Source: Kribbella italica (GTDB taxonomy: Bacteria > Actinomycetota > Actinomycetes > Propionibacteriales > Kribbellaceae). From it: DNA of 64,000 nt. The DNA is taken from positions 8,804,001 to 8,868,000 of the forward strand of contig NZ_JACHMY010000001.1 of the NCBI RefSeq assembly GCF_014205135.1. Direction: 5' to 3'. Numbering within the stretch: position 1 is the stretch's first letter; each line of letters opens with the position of its first letter. Shown here in pieces: positions 53,218 to 62,677 of this stretch. The notes under the pieces were generated by a model. It searched no databases and had not been told where the DNA came from. It was given only the letters and a program-made list of their open reading frames with translations. The position numbers and the translations under genes are program-made.

Positions 53218-54840
53218 TCAGCGTTCGACCAAGACGGCGGCGAACTTGGCCTGGCCGCGGCCCTGAGTGGTCTGGAGGCCGGCGTAGCTGGTGGTCGGGA
53301 TCAACGTCGGATCTTCGGTCGCCAGGACCAGTTGGCCGTTGTCGTACAGCTCGAGTCTGCTGCCGGCGACGCGGAACGCAAGGCGATGTGCTTGTCCGGC
53401 GACGATGTCCGTGCTGGCTCCGGTGCCGGCGAGCTTGGTGTTGACGCCGTTGTCCATGACGCCGATGGCGTACTTGTTGCCCCAGGAGGCCACACCCGCA
53501 TAGTAGTAACTGTCGCGATCGGTGTAGCGGGCCAGCAGCACGTTGTCCCGGTCGCTGACAGCTTGGCTGAGCGGGGTGATCGTCGCGGTGATCGTGTAGT
53601 CGAGCACGTCGATCCGGACGTTGCCCTGCAGGGTCTGTGGGCGATCGGCCGGCGCGTTGCCCAGCGAGAGCGCGTGCCCGTCGCGGACCTCGAAGGACGC
53701 GCCGGTCGGGACGTGCCAGGCGTGGTTCATGCTCCACTTGGCCGGATCGACGATCTGCAGGTTGTTGCTCCAGATCGCCAGGTTGATCGTCTCGTTCCAG
53801 CCCGGCCGGTTGTTCTTGACGTTGTAGTACATGTAGCTGCGGCCTTGGTGCTCGACAATGAACTGGCGGTAGATCATCGCGTCCTCGGGCCCGTCGACGA
53901 CGCCGAGGTCCAGTTCCATCGCGGCCCGGTCAAGCTGCCAGTTGATGCCGTCAGGAGAGGTCAGTCGGCCACCGCGGGACGGGTAGTCGGCCTGCCAGCC
54001 GACGATCCGTGTCTCGTAGGTGCCGTCGGACAGCTTCCGCACGTTGGGACCGCCGACTCCGAGCGATGCCCAGCCGCCGTCCTGCATAGGCCGGAGCAGG
54101 GGATTGGCGGGGTGTTTGGTCCACGGCCCGGCCGGGTTCGTGGCGGTCGCGTAACAGATGTACTCCGGTTCGCCGCCGGCCGACTTGATCATGCCGGCCG
54201 TATACCACATCTTCCACAGCCGCACGCCGCCGTCGTACAGCAGGGAGGAGTTGTAGATCCACCGGTCCTCCCAGGGCAGGGTCGAGGTCAGTACGACGCC
54301 GTGCTTGGTCCACGGCCCCTGGGGGTTCGCCGCCGAGGCATAGTGGATCGCCCCGTTCCCGTCGGCCGCGACTCCGAAGTAGGTCATGTGCCACCGGCCG
54401 CCCTGGTACACCACGCTCGGCTGGTTGAGAGCATTGCTCTCCGTCGGAAGCGTCGGTCTGATCACCGGCTCGGTCGTTTTGGTCCACTGGCGTCCGTCCT
54501 GGCTGGTCGCGTAGCCGACACCGTGCAGCGAGCCGTACCACAGCTTGAACAGCGGCCCGCCACCTTCGCCGTAGACGAGGCACGGGTCCTGCAGCAGCGA
54601 ACTCTCCCAGGCCAGGTCCTGTCGCATCACCACGCCTTGGCGTTGCCAGCCCGCGATCGGGCCGAAGTCGTCGCGCATCACCACGCTCGCTTTCGGGCCT
54701 TTTCCGGGGCGCCGCCCGGAGGCGGGCGGCTGGGGGTTCGGCGCCGCGGCGGCCGGCTGCACACCGGCCGCGATCACGGCGCCGGTGACCACGCCCGCGC
54801 TCCCACCGATAAACCGGCGTCTGTTCAACCCATCGGTCAT
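53218..54840 (-). CDS. Tat-exported five-bladed beta-propeller glycosidase-like protein with jelly-roll C-terminus
   Basis: A 540-residue exported protein from ATG 54840; a Tat signal (NRRRFIGGSAG) is followed by an Ala-rich cleavage site. Residues about 50-370 contain repeated propeller blades (LVYGEGGGPLFKLWYGS, VVYQGGRWHMTYFG, WIYNSSLLYDGG) as in GH43/GH32/GH130 proteins. About residues 380-540 form a concanavalin-like domain (LLARYTDRDSYYYAGV, RLELYDNGQLV). It is the last gene of the sugar operon and probably releases the sugar that the importer takes up. Confidence 0.8.
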   Translation of the reverse strand: MTDGLNRRRFIGGSAGVVTGAVIAAGVQPAAAAPNPQPPASGRRPGKGPKASVVMRDDFGPIAGWQRQGVVMRQDLAWESSLLQDPCLVYGEGGGPLFKLWYGSLHGVGYATSQDGRQWTKTTEPVIRPTLPTESNALNQPSVVYQGGRWHMTYFGVAADGNGAIHYASAANPQGPWTKHGVVLTSTLPWEDRWIYNSSLLYDGGVRLWKMWYTAGMIKSAGGEPEYICYATATNPAGPWTKHPANPLLRPMQDGGWASLGVGGPNVRKLSDGTYETRIVGWQADYPSRGGRLTSPDGINWQLDRAAMELDLGVVDGPEDAMIYRQFIVEHQGRSYMYYNVKNNRPGWNETINLAIWSNNLQIVDPAKWSMNHAWHVPTGASFEVRDGHALSLGNAPADRPQTLQGNVRIDVLDYTITATITPLSQAVSDRDNVLLARYTDRDSYYYAGVASWGNKYAIGVMDNGVNTKLAGTGASTDIVAGQAHRLAFRVAGSRLELYDNGQLVLATEDPTLIPTTSYAGLQTTQGRGQAKFAAVLVER

Positions 54841-55817
54841 TGCTGTCTCCTCACGTCGACGAATGCTCCGTTTGCTTGCCATGAGTCCGCGGCGGCGATC
54901 ACCACGGCAAGGTCATCCAGGCCGTCCTCGCCGGTCACCAGCGGATCGCGGGACTGCTGGATCGCCGCTGCCCAGTCGTCCACGATCGAGGCATGGCTGG
55001 CGTAGTAGTTCTCGCTGCCGAGCCGCTCGGCGCGATCGGGCGTCCAGAACGCGTAGCCGCCCTGGTGCTGCTCGTAGTCCACGACGACGTCGAGGCGGCC
55101 GGCGTCGCCGTACACGGTGGCCTCGGTCTGGTCCCAGGTCCCGGGGCTCTGCCAGGTGAGCAGGGAGTGCGCGACGACCCCGCTGTCGAGCTGAAGCGTC
55201 AGTGTCAGCGTTTCGTGCGAGGCGACGGCAGACACTGCGGTGACAGGTCCGGCGAGCTGCCGGATCAGGCTGACTTGGTGGGTGCCCTGGTCGAGCAGGA
55301 TCCCACCTGCCGGTCCGGTGCCTTCCCGCCAGTCGCGCCGCCAGACTCCGCCGAGCTGGTAAGCCCGGGTGGAGCGAAGCGCAAGGGTCTCGCCGATCGC
55401 GCCGTCGTCCAGCAGTGAACGCGCCTGCTGGACGGCCTTCAGATGCGGGTAGTTCTCGGCGACCGCCAGTACGACGCCGGCCGCGCGGGCGGCGTCGACG
55501 ATCCGGCGGGCGTCCTCGATCGTGGTGGCAATCGGCTTCTCGACCAGCACATGCCGGCCGTGTTCGATGGCCGCGAGCGCGACGTCGGTATGGAGGTGAT
55601 GCGGCACCCGGATATCGACCGCATCGACGTCGTCCAATGCATCTCCCAAGGCCCCGAACGCCCGAGCCTTGCTGTGCTTCGCCACCGCCGCGGCCCGGTC
55701 CGGATCCGGATCGACGACCGCGACGAGCTCGGTCCCGGTCAAGCCCGGGTAGATGTCACGGGCAACGATCTCTCCGATGGCGCCGGCCCCGGCCAGTGCC
55801 ACTCTGATCGCGTTCAT
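54837..55817 (-). CDS. Gfo/Idh/MocA-family oxidoreductase
   Basis: A 326-residue NAD(P)-dependent sugar dehydrogenase. VALAGAGAIGEIVARDI is the cofactor loop, EKPIATT the conserved EKP motif with the catalytic-region Lys, and GGILLDQGTHQVSLI holds the Asp/His active-site helix. It overlaps both neighbours by 4 bases. It should oxidise or reduce the imported sugar or an inositol-like compound. Confidence 0.9.
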   Translation of the reverse strand: MNAIRVALAGAGAIGEIVARDIYPGLTGTELVAVVDPDPDRAAAVAKHSKARAFGALGDALDDVDAVDIRVPHHLHTDVALAAIEHGRHVLVEKPIATTIEDARRIVDAARAAGVVLAVAENYPHLKAVQQARSLLDDGAIGETLALRSTRAYQLGGVWRRDWREGTGPAGGILLDQGTHQVSLIRQLAGPVTAVSAVASHETLTLTLQLDSGVVAHSLLTWQSPGTWDQTEATVYGDAGRLDVVVDYEQHQGGYAFWTPDRAERLGSENYYASHASIVDDWAAAIQQSRDPLVTGEDGLDDLAVVIAAADSWQANGAFVDVRRQQ

Positions 55818-56827
55818 CGTTGTTTCCTCTCCGACGATCGCGCTCGGAGCCGATCGGTCACGATGGCAATCGCCAGCACCGCGCCCAGCACGATCTGCTG
55901 GTAGTAGGGGGAGACGTGCAGGATCACCAGGCCGCTGTTGATGCAGACCAGGAGAATGGCGCCGAAACCGACACCGAGCACCCGGCCGATGCCACCGGTC
56001 AGGCTGATCCCGCCGATCACCGCGGCCGCGATCGCGTACAGCTCCCAGCCGGTGCCGATGCTCGGCTGGCCTACTCCCAGTCGCCCGGCGACCATCACCC
56101 CGACGGCCGCGGCGCAGGTGCTGCTGACCACGTAGGTCAGGATGATCCGCCGATTAGTGCGGATACCGGCCAGCCGGGCTGCCTCGGCGTTCCCGCCGAC
56201 CGCATACACCTGACGTCCGGGATAGGTACGCTCCAGGAACAGCCAGGCGATCACGCAGGCCACCGCGAAGATGAGCGTCGGCAACGGGACTCCGGCCACG
56301 CGCAACTGGGCCAGGTCGGTGAAGGCGGTACCGATGCCGTCGATCGGGAAGCCTGCCGTGATCGCCAGCGCCGCACCGCGGGCCATCACCAAGGTGACCA
56401 GCGTGGTGACGAACGGCGGTACGCCGATCGCGGTCACCGCGAACCCGTGGACGAGCCCGATCGCCACCCCCGTCAGCAGCGCCGCGGCGATCGCGACCGA
56501 GCCCGGCAGTCCGGCATGAACGTTCAGCCACGCCGACCAGACGGCGGAGAAGGCGACAACCGATCCGACGGACAGGTCGATGCCACCGGTCAGCATGACG
56601 AAGCTGACGCCGAGTGCCAGCAGGCCGTACTGTGCGAGGTCGACGCCCATCGTCTGCAGGTTGGCGGTACTGGCGAAGTTGCCGCTGGCGGTGGAAAAGA
56701 CGACGAAGAGTACGACGACGGCGGCGATGACCCCCACTTCTTGACCGCGCAGGAACCGGGTCACCGCAGTACCCGGTGGTGGCTCGGAGTCATCGAGCCG
56801 CTGCTGAACGGTCGGTGATTGGGTCAT
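55814..56827 (-). CDS. Sugar ABC transporter permease (RbsC-like)
   Basis: A 337-residue permease from ATG 56827 with about nine or ten hydrophobic segments. The family motif LTGGIDLSVGSVVAFSAV and GGNAEAARLAGI are clear, as is ISLTGGIGRVLGV. It overlaps the ATPase gene (ATGA) and the Gfo/Idh/MocA gene, forming a polycistronic sugar operon. Confidence 0.93.
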   Translation of the reverse strand: MTQSPTVQQRLDDSEPPPGTAVTRFLRGQEVGVIAAVVVLFVVFSTASGNFASTANLQTMGVDLAQYGLLALGVSFVMLTGGIDLSVGSVVAFSAVWSAWLNVHAGLPGSVAIAAALLTGVAIGLVHGFAVTAIGVPPFVTTLVTLVMARGAALAITAGFPIDGIGTAFTDLAQLRVAGVPLPTLIFAVACVIAWLFLERTYPGRQVYAVGGNAEAARLAGIRTNRRIILTYVVSSTCAAAVGVMVAGRLGVGQPSIGTGWELYAIAAAVIGGISLTGGIGRVLGVGFGAILLVCINSGLVILHVSPYYQQIVLGAVLAIAIVTDRLRARSSERKQR

Positions 56828-58329
56828 CGCGCTGCTCCTGGGAACTGGTTGGCGGCCGTCATCAAGGCGTGCTTGCTGTACGAGGCGCGATCGACCGTGG
56901 TGACCAGCCGGCCGCGGGCCAGCACCGCGATCCGATGGGTGAGCTGCATCAGTTCCTCGAGCTCCGACGACGCGACCACGACGGCGGCGCCCTGAGCCGC
57001 CGCCTGCTCGATCAACCGGTAGATCTCCGCCTTCGCCCCGACGTCGACGCCCCGGGTGGGGTCGTCCAGGAGCAACAGCTTCGGCTTGGTGGCGAACCAG
57101 CGACCGAAGATCGCTCGCTGCTGGTTGCCGCCCGACAACGTGCTGACGGGCTGGTCCAACGAGGCACAACGGACCCGGACCGATCGGCGCAGTTCGTCGG
57201 TGAACCGGCGCTCCGACCGCGGCGACAACCCGAATCGCCACCGCGCCAGGCTCGGCAGGGCCGCCAGCGACATGTTCCACCGGACCGAAGCGCCGGGCAG
57301 CAGCGACTGGCGCTTGCGGTCCTCGGGAATCAGACCCACTCCGGCCGCGACGGCGTCCGCCGGATGACGCGGTGCGTAGTCGGTTCCGCCGAGCCGCATC
57401 GATCCGCCGGTCGCCGGGATCGAACCCATCAAGGTGTGGATCAGCCGGCTGCGGCCCGAGCCCATCAGCCCGGCCACGCCGAGGATCTCGCCGCGCCGTG
57501 CGGTCAGGTCGATCGGGCCGAGGCCGGGGGCGGTCAGCCCGCTCACCTGCAGCATCGGCTCCGGCTGACCGGCGATGGCCGGCAACTCGCCGACCAGTTC
57601 GGTCAGCTCCACTCCGACCATGGCGCGGACGATCGCGTCCTGGGTGGCCTGCCGCGGTTCGAGATTTGCCACCACGCGGCCGTTGCGCAGGACAACGACC
57701 CGGTCGGCGACCTGTTGCACCTCGTCCAGCCGGTGCCCGATGAAGATGACGATCTTGCCCTGCGCTGCCAGCTCCCGGGCGAGGTCGAGCACGCGCTGCG
57801 ACTCGATCGGCCCGAGTGCCGAGGTCGGCTCGTCCAGCACCAGGACCGACGGCTCCCGGCCGAGGGCCTTGGCGATCTCGACCAGTTGTTGCTGCGCCAC
57901 CGACAAGGCGGACAGTCGCTGGTGCACGGGCACGGTGAAGTGCAGCCGGTCCAGCAGAGCCGTCGCCGTACGCTCCGTCTCCTGCCGGTCGAAGATCACC
58001 CGGCGGGTACCGGTCCGGCGATTCAGCATCAGGTTCTCAGCGGCCGACAGCTGGCCGACCAGCGGAAACTCCTGGGAAACCGTGGCCACGCCGAGTGCCT
58101 GTGCGTGGGCCGGATCGCCGGGGGTGAGGGCGGTGCCGTTGATCCTGACCACCCCCGCTGTCGGCGAGGTCATACCGGTGATGATCCTGACCAGGGTCGA
58201 CTTGCCGGCGCCGTTCTCTCCCACCAACGCGACGACTTCACCGCCGCGCAACCGAAGGTCTGCCACGTTCAGCACTTCGGTCTGCCCGAAGGTCTTGCGA
58301 ATGCCGACCACCTGGACCGAGGCGGTCAC
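56824..58329 (-). CDS. Sugar ABC transporter ATP-binding protein (RbsA-like, two nucleotide domains)
   Basis: A 501-residue tandem ATPase. First domain: Walker A GENGAGKST, LSVAQQQLVEIAKAL signature-like helix, Walker B VLVLDEPTSAL. Second domain: degenerate P-loop GLMGSGRSR, signature LSGGNQQR and LLLLDDPTRGVDVGAK, typical for RbsA/XylG where the second site is weak. It energises import by the RbsC-like permease and the downstream-located, upstream-transcribed binding protein. Confidence 0.94.
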   Translation of the reverse strand: MTASVQVVGIRKTFGQTEVLNVADLRLRGGEVVALVGENGAGKSTLVRIITGMTSPTAGVVRINGTALTPGDPAHAQALGVATVSQEFPLVGQLSAAENLMLNRRTGTRRVIFDRQETERTATALLDRLHFTVPVHQRLSALSVAQQQLVEIAKALGREPSVLVLDEPTSALGPIESQRVLDLARELAAQGKIVIFIGHRLDEVQQVADRVVVLRNGRVVANLEPRQATQDAIVRAMVGVELTELVGELPAIAGQPEPMLQVSGLTAPGLGPIDLTARRGEILGVAGLMGSGRSRLIHTLMGSIPATGGSMRLGGTDYAPRHPADAVAAGVGLIPEDRKRQSLLPGASVRWNMSLAALPSLARWRFGLSPRSERRFTDELRRSVRVRCASLDQPVSTLSGGNQQRAIFGRWFATKPKLLLLDDPTRGVDVGAKAEIYRLIEQAAAQGAAVVVASSELEELMQLTHRIAVLARGRLVTTVDRASYSKHALMTAANQFPGAAR

Positions 58330-59450
58330 TTGGTGCTCACGCCCAGTTGCTGCAGATCGCCCAGGTACTGATCGAGATTCGCCTTCGTCACCAAGCCGAT
58401 TCCCGAACTCAGCGTCGACGCCCCGTCCTGATCGGCCAGGAACGGTTGCAGCAACTGCCGGGTCGCGTCCTCGCCGAGCACCTTCATGGCGGTCAGCAGA
58501 TAGACCCCCATGTAGCCCTGCTGGTACGGCCGCTGCAGGATCATCGCCTGGATCACGCCCTCGCGGACGAACTCGACCGTCTTCGGCTCTGCGTCGTCGG
58601 CCACCACGACGACCGATCCCGACTTCCCGGCCGCCTTGATCGCCTGGCCGGCGGCCGGTCCGTCGTACGACCAGACGGTGTACATGCCGGACAGCCCGGG
58701 GTTGGCTTGCAGGGCGGTCTGCGCGTTGGACAAGGCTTTCGCGGGATCGGCGTCGTCGTTGAGGGTGTCGACGATCTTGATGTCGGTGCCCTCGAGTGCC
58801 TGCTTGAAGCCAGCCACGCGCTGCACGGCGTTGGACGCGGTCAGCGAACCGGTGAGGATCGCCACCTCGCCCTTGCCGCCCAGGAGGGTTTTCATCGCCT
58901 CACCGGCCTGTCGGCCGGCCTCGGTGTTCGGAGTGCCCAGGTAGATCACGGGGGAGCTGGTCCCGGACAGGGCCGAGTCGATCGCGACCACCCCGATGCC
59001 GGCCTTCAGTGCCGCGTTGACGGGTCCCTTGACGGCGGACGGATCGACCGCCGACAGCGAGTAGCCGTCGATCTTGTCGGAGCGCAACGTGTCGAGGATC
59101 GACAACTGCTGGTTGAGGTCGCCACCGGTCGGGGCCTGGAAGGTCGCCTGGACGCCCAGCTTGGCCGCGGCGTTCTGCATCCCTTTCTGGCCTTCGGTCC
59201 AGAACGCCGACGGGTTGTTGATCACCATCGCGACCCGCACCTTGCTGAGGTCCTTGCCCTGCAGGGCGGTGGTGATCTTCTCCTCGACTTGTTGCAACGG
59301 AGCGTCGTTGAAGTCGACCGATCCTTGCAGCTCCGGCATCGTCCGGCTGGCAGCGGGCGCGTCCTCTCCGGCCTTGCTGCACGCCGGCAGCAGAAGCGTG
59401 GCGACAGCCAGCAGCACCACACCGGACTTCGCGACAGCGATCCTCGGCAT
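58326..59450 (-). CDS. Sugar ABC transporter substrate-binding lipoprotein (RbsB-like)
   Basis: A 374-residue type-I periplasmic-binding-fold protein. Signal peptide with lipobox LLPAC, Cys24. The fold shows KVRVAMVINNPSAFWTEGQK, GYSLSAVDPSAV and YLGTPNTEAGRQAGEAM, the LacI/RbsB-type ligand site. First gene of a five-gene leftward operon, preceded by the 59492-59509 operator. Confidence 0.92.
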   Translation of the reverse strand: MPRIAVAKSGVVLLAVATLLLPACSKAGEDAPAASRTMPELQGSVDFNDAPLQQVEEKITTALQGKDLSKVRVAMVINNPSAFWTEGQKGMQNAAAKLGVQATFQAPTGGDLNQQLSILDTLRSDKIDGYSLSAVDPSAVKGPVNAALKAGIGVVAIDSALSGTSSPVIYLGTPNTEAGRQAGEAMKTLLGGKGEVAILTGSLTASNAVQRVAGFKQALEGTDIKIVDTLNDDADPAKALSNAQTALQANPGLSGMYTVWSYDGPAAGQAIKAAGKSGSVVVVADDAEPKTVEFVREGVIQAMILQRPYQQGYMGVYLLTAMKVLGEDATRQLLQPFLADQDGASTLSSGIGLVTKANLDQYLGDLQQLGVSTK

Positions 59451-59491
59451 CTCATTCTCCTTGGTCGTGGAAACGCCCCTGCCGGATGTAT

Positions 59492-59509
59492 AGTCTGTTT
59501 AATCAGACT
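59492..59509. promoter_or_regulatory. AGTCTGTTTAATCAGACT operator between the sugar operon and fadR-like gene
   Basis: An 18-bp dyad with arms AGTCTG/CAGACT and the TGTTTAATCA core shared with 39921-39930 and 46252-46261. It lies 41 bases before the binding-protein gene and 98 bases before the divergent regulator. FadR-subgroup GntR proteins recognise short TNGTNNNACNA-like dyads, so the adjacent regulator is the obvious binder. Confidence 0.7.
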
Positions 59510-59607
59510 TTTGCAAGAGTTCGGTGCACTGTTGTCTCGGTCCGAGCGGTGCCGGGAGGTAACGTCAAAGCCCGCAGAGTTGACGCAACGAAGTTCAGGA
59601 GCACTGG

Positions 59608-60336
59608 ATGACAGATCCCGCAGACCCGGGTCCGCGGTCGCGCGGCCTGCACGGCCGCATCGTCGACGCCATCGGGCAACGCATCGCGCACGGCGACCTT
59701 CCGGTCGGCGGTGTCGTCTCGCCGGAGCAGGTGGAGGCGGAGTACGCGGTCTCCCGCTCGGTCGTTCGGGAGGCGTTGCGGACGCTGGAGGTGCTTGGCA
59801 TGGTCCGGCCGCGGCACAAGGTCGGCACCACCGTTCAGCCACAGACCGCCTGGGCACTGCTTGATCCGCAGGTGATCGGCTGGCGGTCGGACGGGCCGGA
59901 CGCCGATCGTCAGCTGTCCGAGCTGCTGGCCCTGCGGGAAGCTGTCGAGCCGGTTGCCGCGAGTATGGCCGCGCGCGAGGCGGCGGAGAATCTGGCCGAC
60001 CGGCTGAGTGGCCAGTTGCAGCAGATGCGGGAGGCCTACGAGACACGGAACCGGTCCGCTTTCGTCACCGCCGACACGAGTTTTCATCGCACGATGCTGG
60101 CGGGCTCGAACAACGCCGTACTGAGTCAGCTGGTCCAGACGTTGCTCGCCACCCTGCACGCGCGGTACTCCGATCGCCACCAGCTCTTCACCGATGACAC
60201 TCCGGCCTCCCTGCAGCGGCACGAGCGGGTCGTCGAAGCGATCGCGGCCCGCGACTCCAAGGCGGCCGAAGCAGCGGCGACAGCACTGGTCCGGGCCTCG
60301 AGGGTCGAGGTCCTTGGGCCGGACGGGGCGCAGTGA
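59608..60336 (+). CDS. FadR-subgroup GntR transcriptional regulator
   Basis: A 242-residue regulator. Residues about 10-75 are the GntR winged helix (GRIVDAIGQRIAHGDLPVGG; VSRSVVREALRTLEVLGMVR). Residues 100-235 are the FCD ligand domain with REAVEPVAASMAAREA and metal-site histidines (FHRTML, RHERVVEAIAARD). It is divergent from the sugar operon and drives SDR and dehydrogenase genes downstream. Partial copy at 3584-3805. Confidence 0.93.
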   Translation: MTDPADPGPRSRGLHGRIVDAIGQRIAHGDLPVGGVVSPEQVEAEYAVSRSVVREALRTLEVLGMVRPRHKVGTTVQPQTAWALLDPQVIGWRSDGPDADRQLSELLALREAVEPVAASMAAREAAENLADRLSGQLQQMREAYETRNRSAFVTADTSFHRTMLAGSNNAVLSQLVQTLLATLHARYSDRHQLFTDDTPASLQRHERVVEAIAARDSKAAEAAATALVRASRVEVLGPDGAQ

Positions 60337-61103
60337 TGTTCAGCCTGGCCGGGCGGTTGGCGGTGGTCACCGGTTCGAGCCGCGGCATCGGGCTCGGCAT
60401 CGCCCGGGGCTATCTGTCGGTTGGAGCAAAAGTCGTCCTGAACGGTCGCGACCTGCACCGGCTGGAGAAGGCCGCCGCTGCACTGCGCGGAGAACCAGGT
60501 GTCGCCGCCGCCGCCGTCCAGGTGGCCGCTTTCGACGTAGTCGACGAGGCGGCGGTTGTCCGGGCCGCCGAGGAGATCGTCGCTGCCCATGGCTGTCCGG
60601 ACATCCTGGTGAACAATGCGGGAATTCAGGTCCGCGGCGCGCTGACCGAGCTGCCCGCGGAGGACTGGCGGCGTGTCGTCGACGTCAACCTGACCAGCGC
60701 ATTCGTCGTCGGCCGGACCTTCGCGCGGTACATGCTGGCCCGCGGCAGCGGCAAGATCGTCAACATCTGCTCGGTGCAGAACCAGTTGGTGCGACCGTCC
60801 ACAGCGCCGTACGCGGCGGCCAAGAACGGTCTCGGCGGATTGACGCAAAGCATGTGCGCCGAGTGGGCCCCACGTGGCTTGCAGGTCAACGGGCTGGCTC
60901 CCGGCTATTTGGACACCGACCTCAACGCCTCGCTGGTCACCGATCCCGAGTTCAGCAGCTGGATCACCAAACGCACGCCGGCCGGCCGATGGGGGCAGGT
61001 GGACGACATCGTCGGACCGGCGATCTGGCTAGCCTCGGCAGCGTCGGACTTCGTCAACGGCCAGATCATCTATGTCGACGGTGGCCTGACGGCGGTGATC
61101 TGA
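60336..61103 (+). CDS. Short-chain dehydrogenase, gluconate/idonate 5-dehydrogenase-like
   Basis: A 255-residue SDR; ATG 60336 overlaps the regulator stop by one base (TGATG), while GTG 60333 is also possible. LAVVTGSSRGIGLGIARGY, NNAGIQVRGALTELP, CSVQNQLVRPSTAPYAAAKN and DFVNGQIIYVDGG are canonical. Similarity to 5-keto-gluconate reductases and the adjacent idonate-dehydrogenase-like gene suggest sugar-acid metabolism. Confidence 0.9.
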   Translation: MFSLAGRLAVVTGSSRGIGLGIARGYLSVGAKVVLNGRDLHRLEKAAAALRGEPGVAAAAVQVAAFDVVDEAAVVRAAEEIVAAHGCPDILVNNAGIQVRGALTELPAEDWRRVVDVNLTSAFVVGRTFARYMLARGSGKIVNICSVQNQLVRPSTAPYAAAKNGLGGLTQSMCAEWAPRGLQVNGLAPGYLDTDLNASLVTDPEFSSWITKRTPAGRWGQVDDIVGPAIWLASAASDFVNGQIIYVDGGLTAVI

Positions 61104-62165
61104 GTGAACACCAAGGCGTTGGTCGTCACGAGTCCGGGCGTACTGACCATCGAGGACCGGCCAGTACCGGTCGCGCGGCCGGACCAGGCCGTGGTGCGGG
61201 TCGTGTTCGGCGGAATCTGCGGCTCCGACCTGCACTACTGGCGTTCCGGCCGGGTGGGGGAGTCGGTACTGCGAGCTCCGATGGTGCTGGGTCACGAGAT
61301 CGCCGGGGTCGTCGAGCAGTCCGCCGCGGATGGATCGGGACCAGCGGCCGGAAGCCGCGTCGTGGTACATCCCGCTCAGGTCTGCCTCGATTGCGACCTG
61401 TGTGCGCGAGGCGACCAGCACCTGTGCGAGAACCTTCGCTACCTCGGCAGCGCTGCCCGCGATCCGCACACCGACGGAGGTTTCATCGAGCGGATGGTGG
61501 TCCCGGCGCTGCGGCTGGTGCCGATCCCGGACGCCCTTGACCTGCGGACGGCGGCCCTCGCTGAGCCGGCGTCCGTCGTACTGCATGGGTTGCGGCGGCT
61601 TGAACGGCTAGGACAGCGCATCGAGGGCCGCGACGTGCTGGTGACCGGAGCCGGACCGATCGGACTGCTCGCAGTTGCTCTCACGCACGCCGCGAACGCG
61701 CGGACCGTGACGGTGACCGACCTTCACGACCAGCCGCTGGAACTCGCGCTGCGGATCGGTGCGACCGAGACCGTCCGCGCCGACCAGGCCGGTCCGGTCC
61801 CCACCGTCGATGTCGTCGTCGAGTCGTCGGGATCACCGGCAGCGGTCGCGGTGGCGCTCGAGGCGTTGCGCCCCGGCGGCGCGATCGTGAACCTCGGCCA
61901 CCTTCCGCCCCACGGCGTCACCGCCCCGCTGCACCTCACGGTGACCAGAGAACTCACCATGACCGGTTCGAGCCGCTTCTACTCCGAGCTGCCCGACGCG
62001 CTCGCGATCATCGCCGACCGTCCTGACCTCTTCTCGCCGGTCGTCACCGCCGTCTTCCCACTCGACGACGCCGAAGCAGCCTTCCACGAAGCCGCCGACC
62101 CATCCCGCTCCAGCAAGGTCCTGCTCGCCTTCACCGCTGCCGAGCCGAACATCAGCCCATCCTGA
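61104..62165 (+). CDS. Zinc-dependent alcohol dehydrogenase, L-idonate 5-dehydrogenase-like
   Basis: A 353-residue medium-chain dehydrogenase starting at GTG 61104, immediately after the SDR stop. Catalytic zinc: CGSDLHYW and GHEIAGVVE. Structural zinc: CLDCDLCARGDQHLC. Cofactor loop: VTGAGPIGLLAVAL. The composition matches sorbitol/idonate dehydrogenases. With the SDR it could interconvert an idonate- or gluconate-like acid. Confidence 0.9.
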   Translation: MNTKALVVTSPGVLTIEDRPVPVARPDQAVVRVVFGGICGSDLHYWRSGRVGESVLRAPMVLGHEIAGVVEQSAADGSGPAAGSRVVVHPAQVCLDCDLCARGDQHLCENLRYLGSAARDPHTDGGFIERMVVPALRLVPIPDALDLRTAALAEPASVVLHGLRRLERLGQRIEGRDVLVTGAGPIGLLAVALTHAANARTVTVTDLHDQPLELALRIGATETVRADQAGPVPTVDVVVESSGSPAAVAVALEALRPGGAIVNLGHLPPHGVTAPLHLTVTRELTMTGSSRFYSELPDALAIIADRPDLFSPVVTAVFPLDDAEAAFHEAADPSRSSKVLLAFTAAEPNISPS

Positions 62166-62430
62166 GCAGGAGGCCGGCGAGTTCGGCGGGGACGGTGATC
62201 ATGCAGTCGTGGCCGCTCGTCAGTTCCCACACGCGACTCGGGTCGCCGTTCGGCTGGATGTCCGGTACGGAGTCGTTGCGGTCAGCATCGATCAGCCGGA
62301 TCCCGCCGCGCTTGGCGAAATTTGGCGCTAACACCTGGCCCGGCTGACGGAGCAGTACGCGTTGCCGTACGACGCGGGCCAAAGCGAGGCTGCCGAGGCC
62401 AGCATCGAAGAACCGATGGCGACCTCGATA
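62152..62430 (-). pseudogene. Possible alpha/beta hydrolase C-terminal remnant
   Basis: The minus strand ends WELTSGHDCMITVPAELAGL followed by LLRM, like the terminal catalytic-His helix of alpha/beta hydrolases (TGHDxMxTxPxELAxLLL). The preceding text does not form a continuous hydrolase, so this is probably a fragment. It overlaps the end of the dehydrogenase gene by 14 bases. I see no gene in 62431-62677. Confidence 0.4.
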
Positions 62431-62677
62431 GCCAGAGTGACGAATAGACCGGGAGGCCTCGAAGCGCCGCCGTGATGGCGGGTGACGAGATCGACGGCCT
62501 TTCGCATGTCTCCCAATTGGTTGAGCTGCCGCGGTGGGACCTTCATTCACATGCGCCAAGTGGCGAAATCCAGGACTCTCGGGATCTGAATCACGGTTCC
62601 TCTCAGATCGATCAGCGCTCACGGTGGACTGACAAGTGTCAGTCTCCGGCGGTAAGCCGGTCTGTTGAGGGAGCTGT

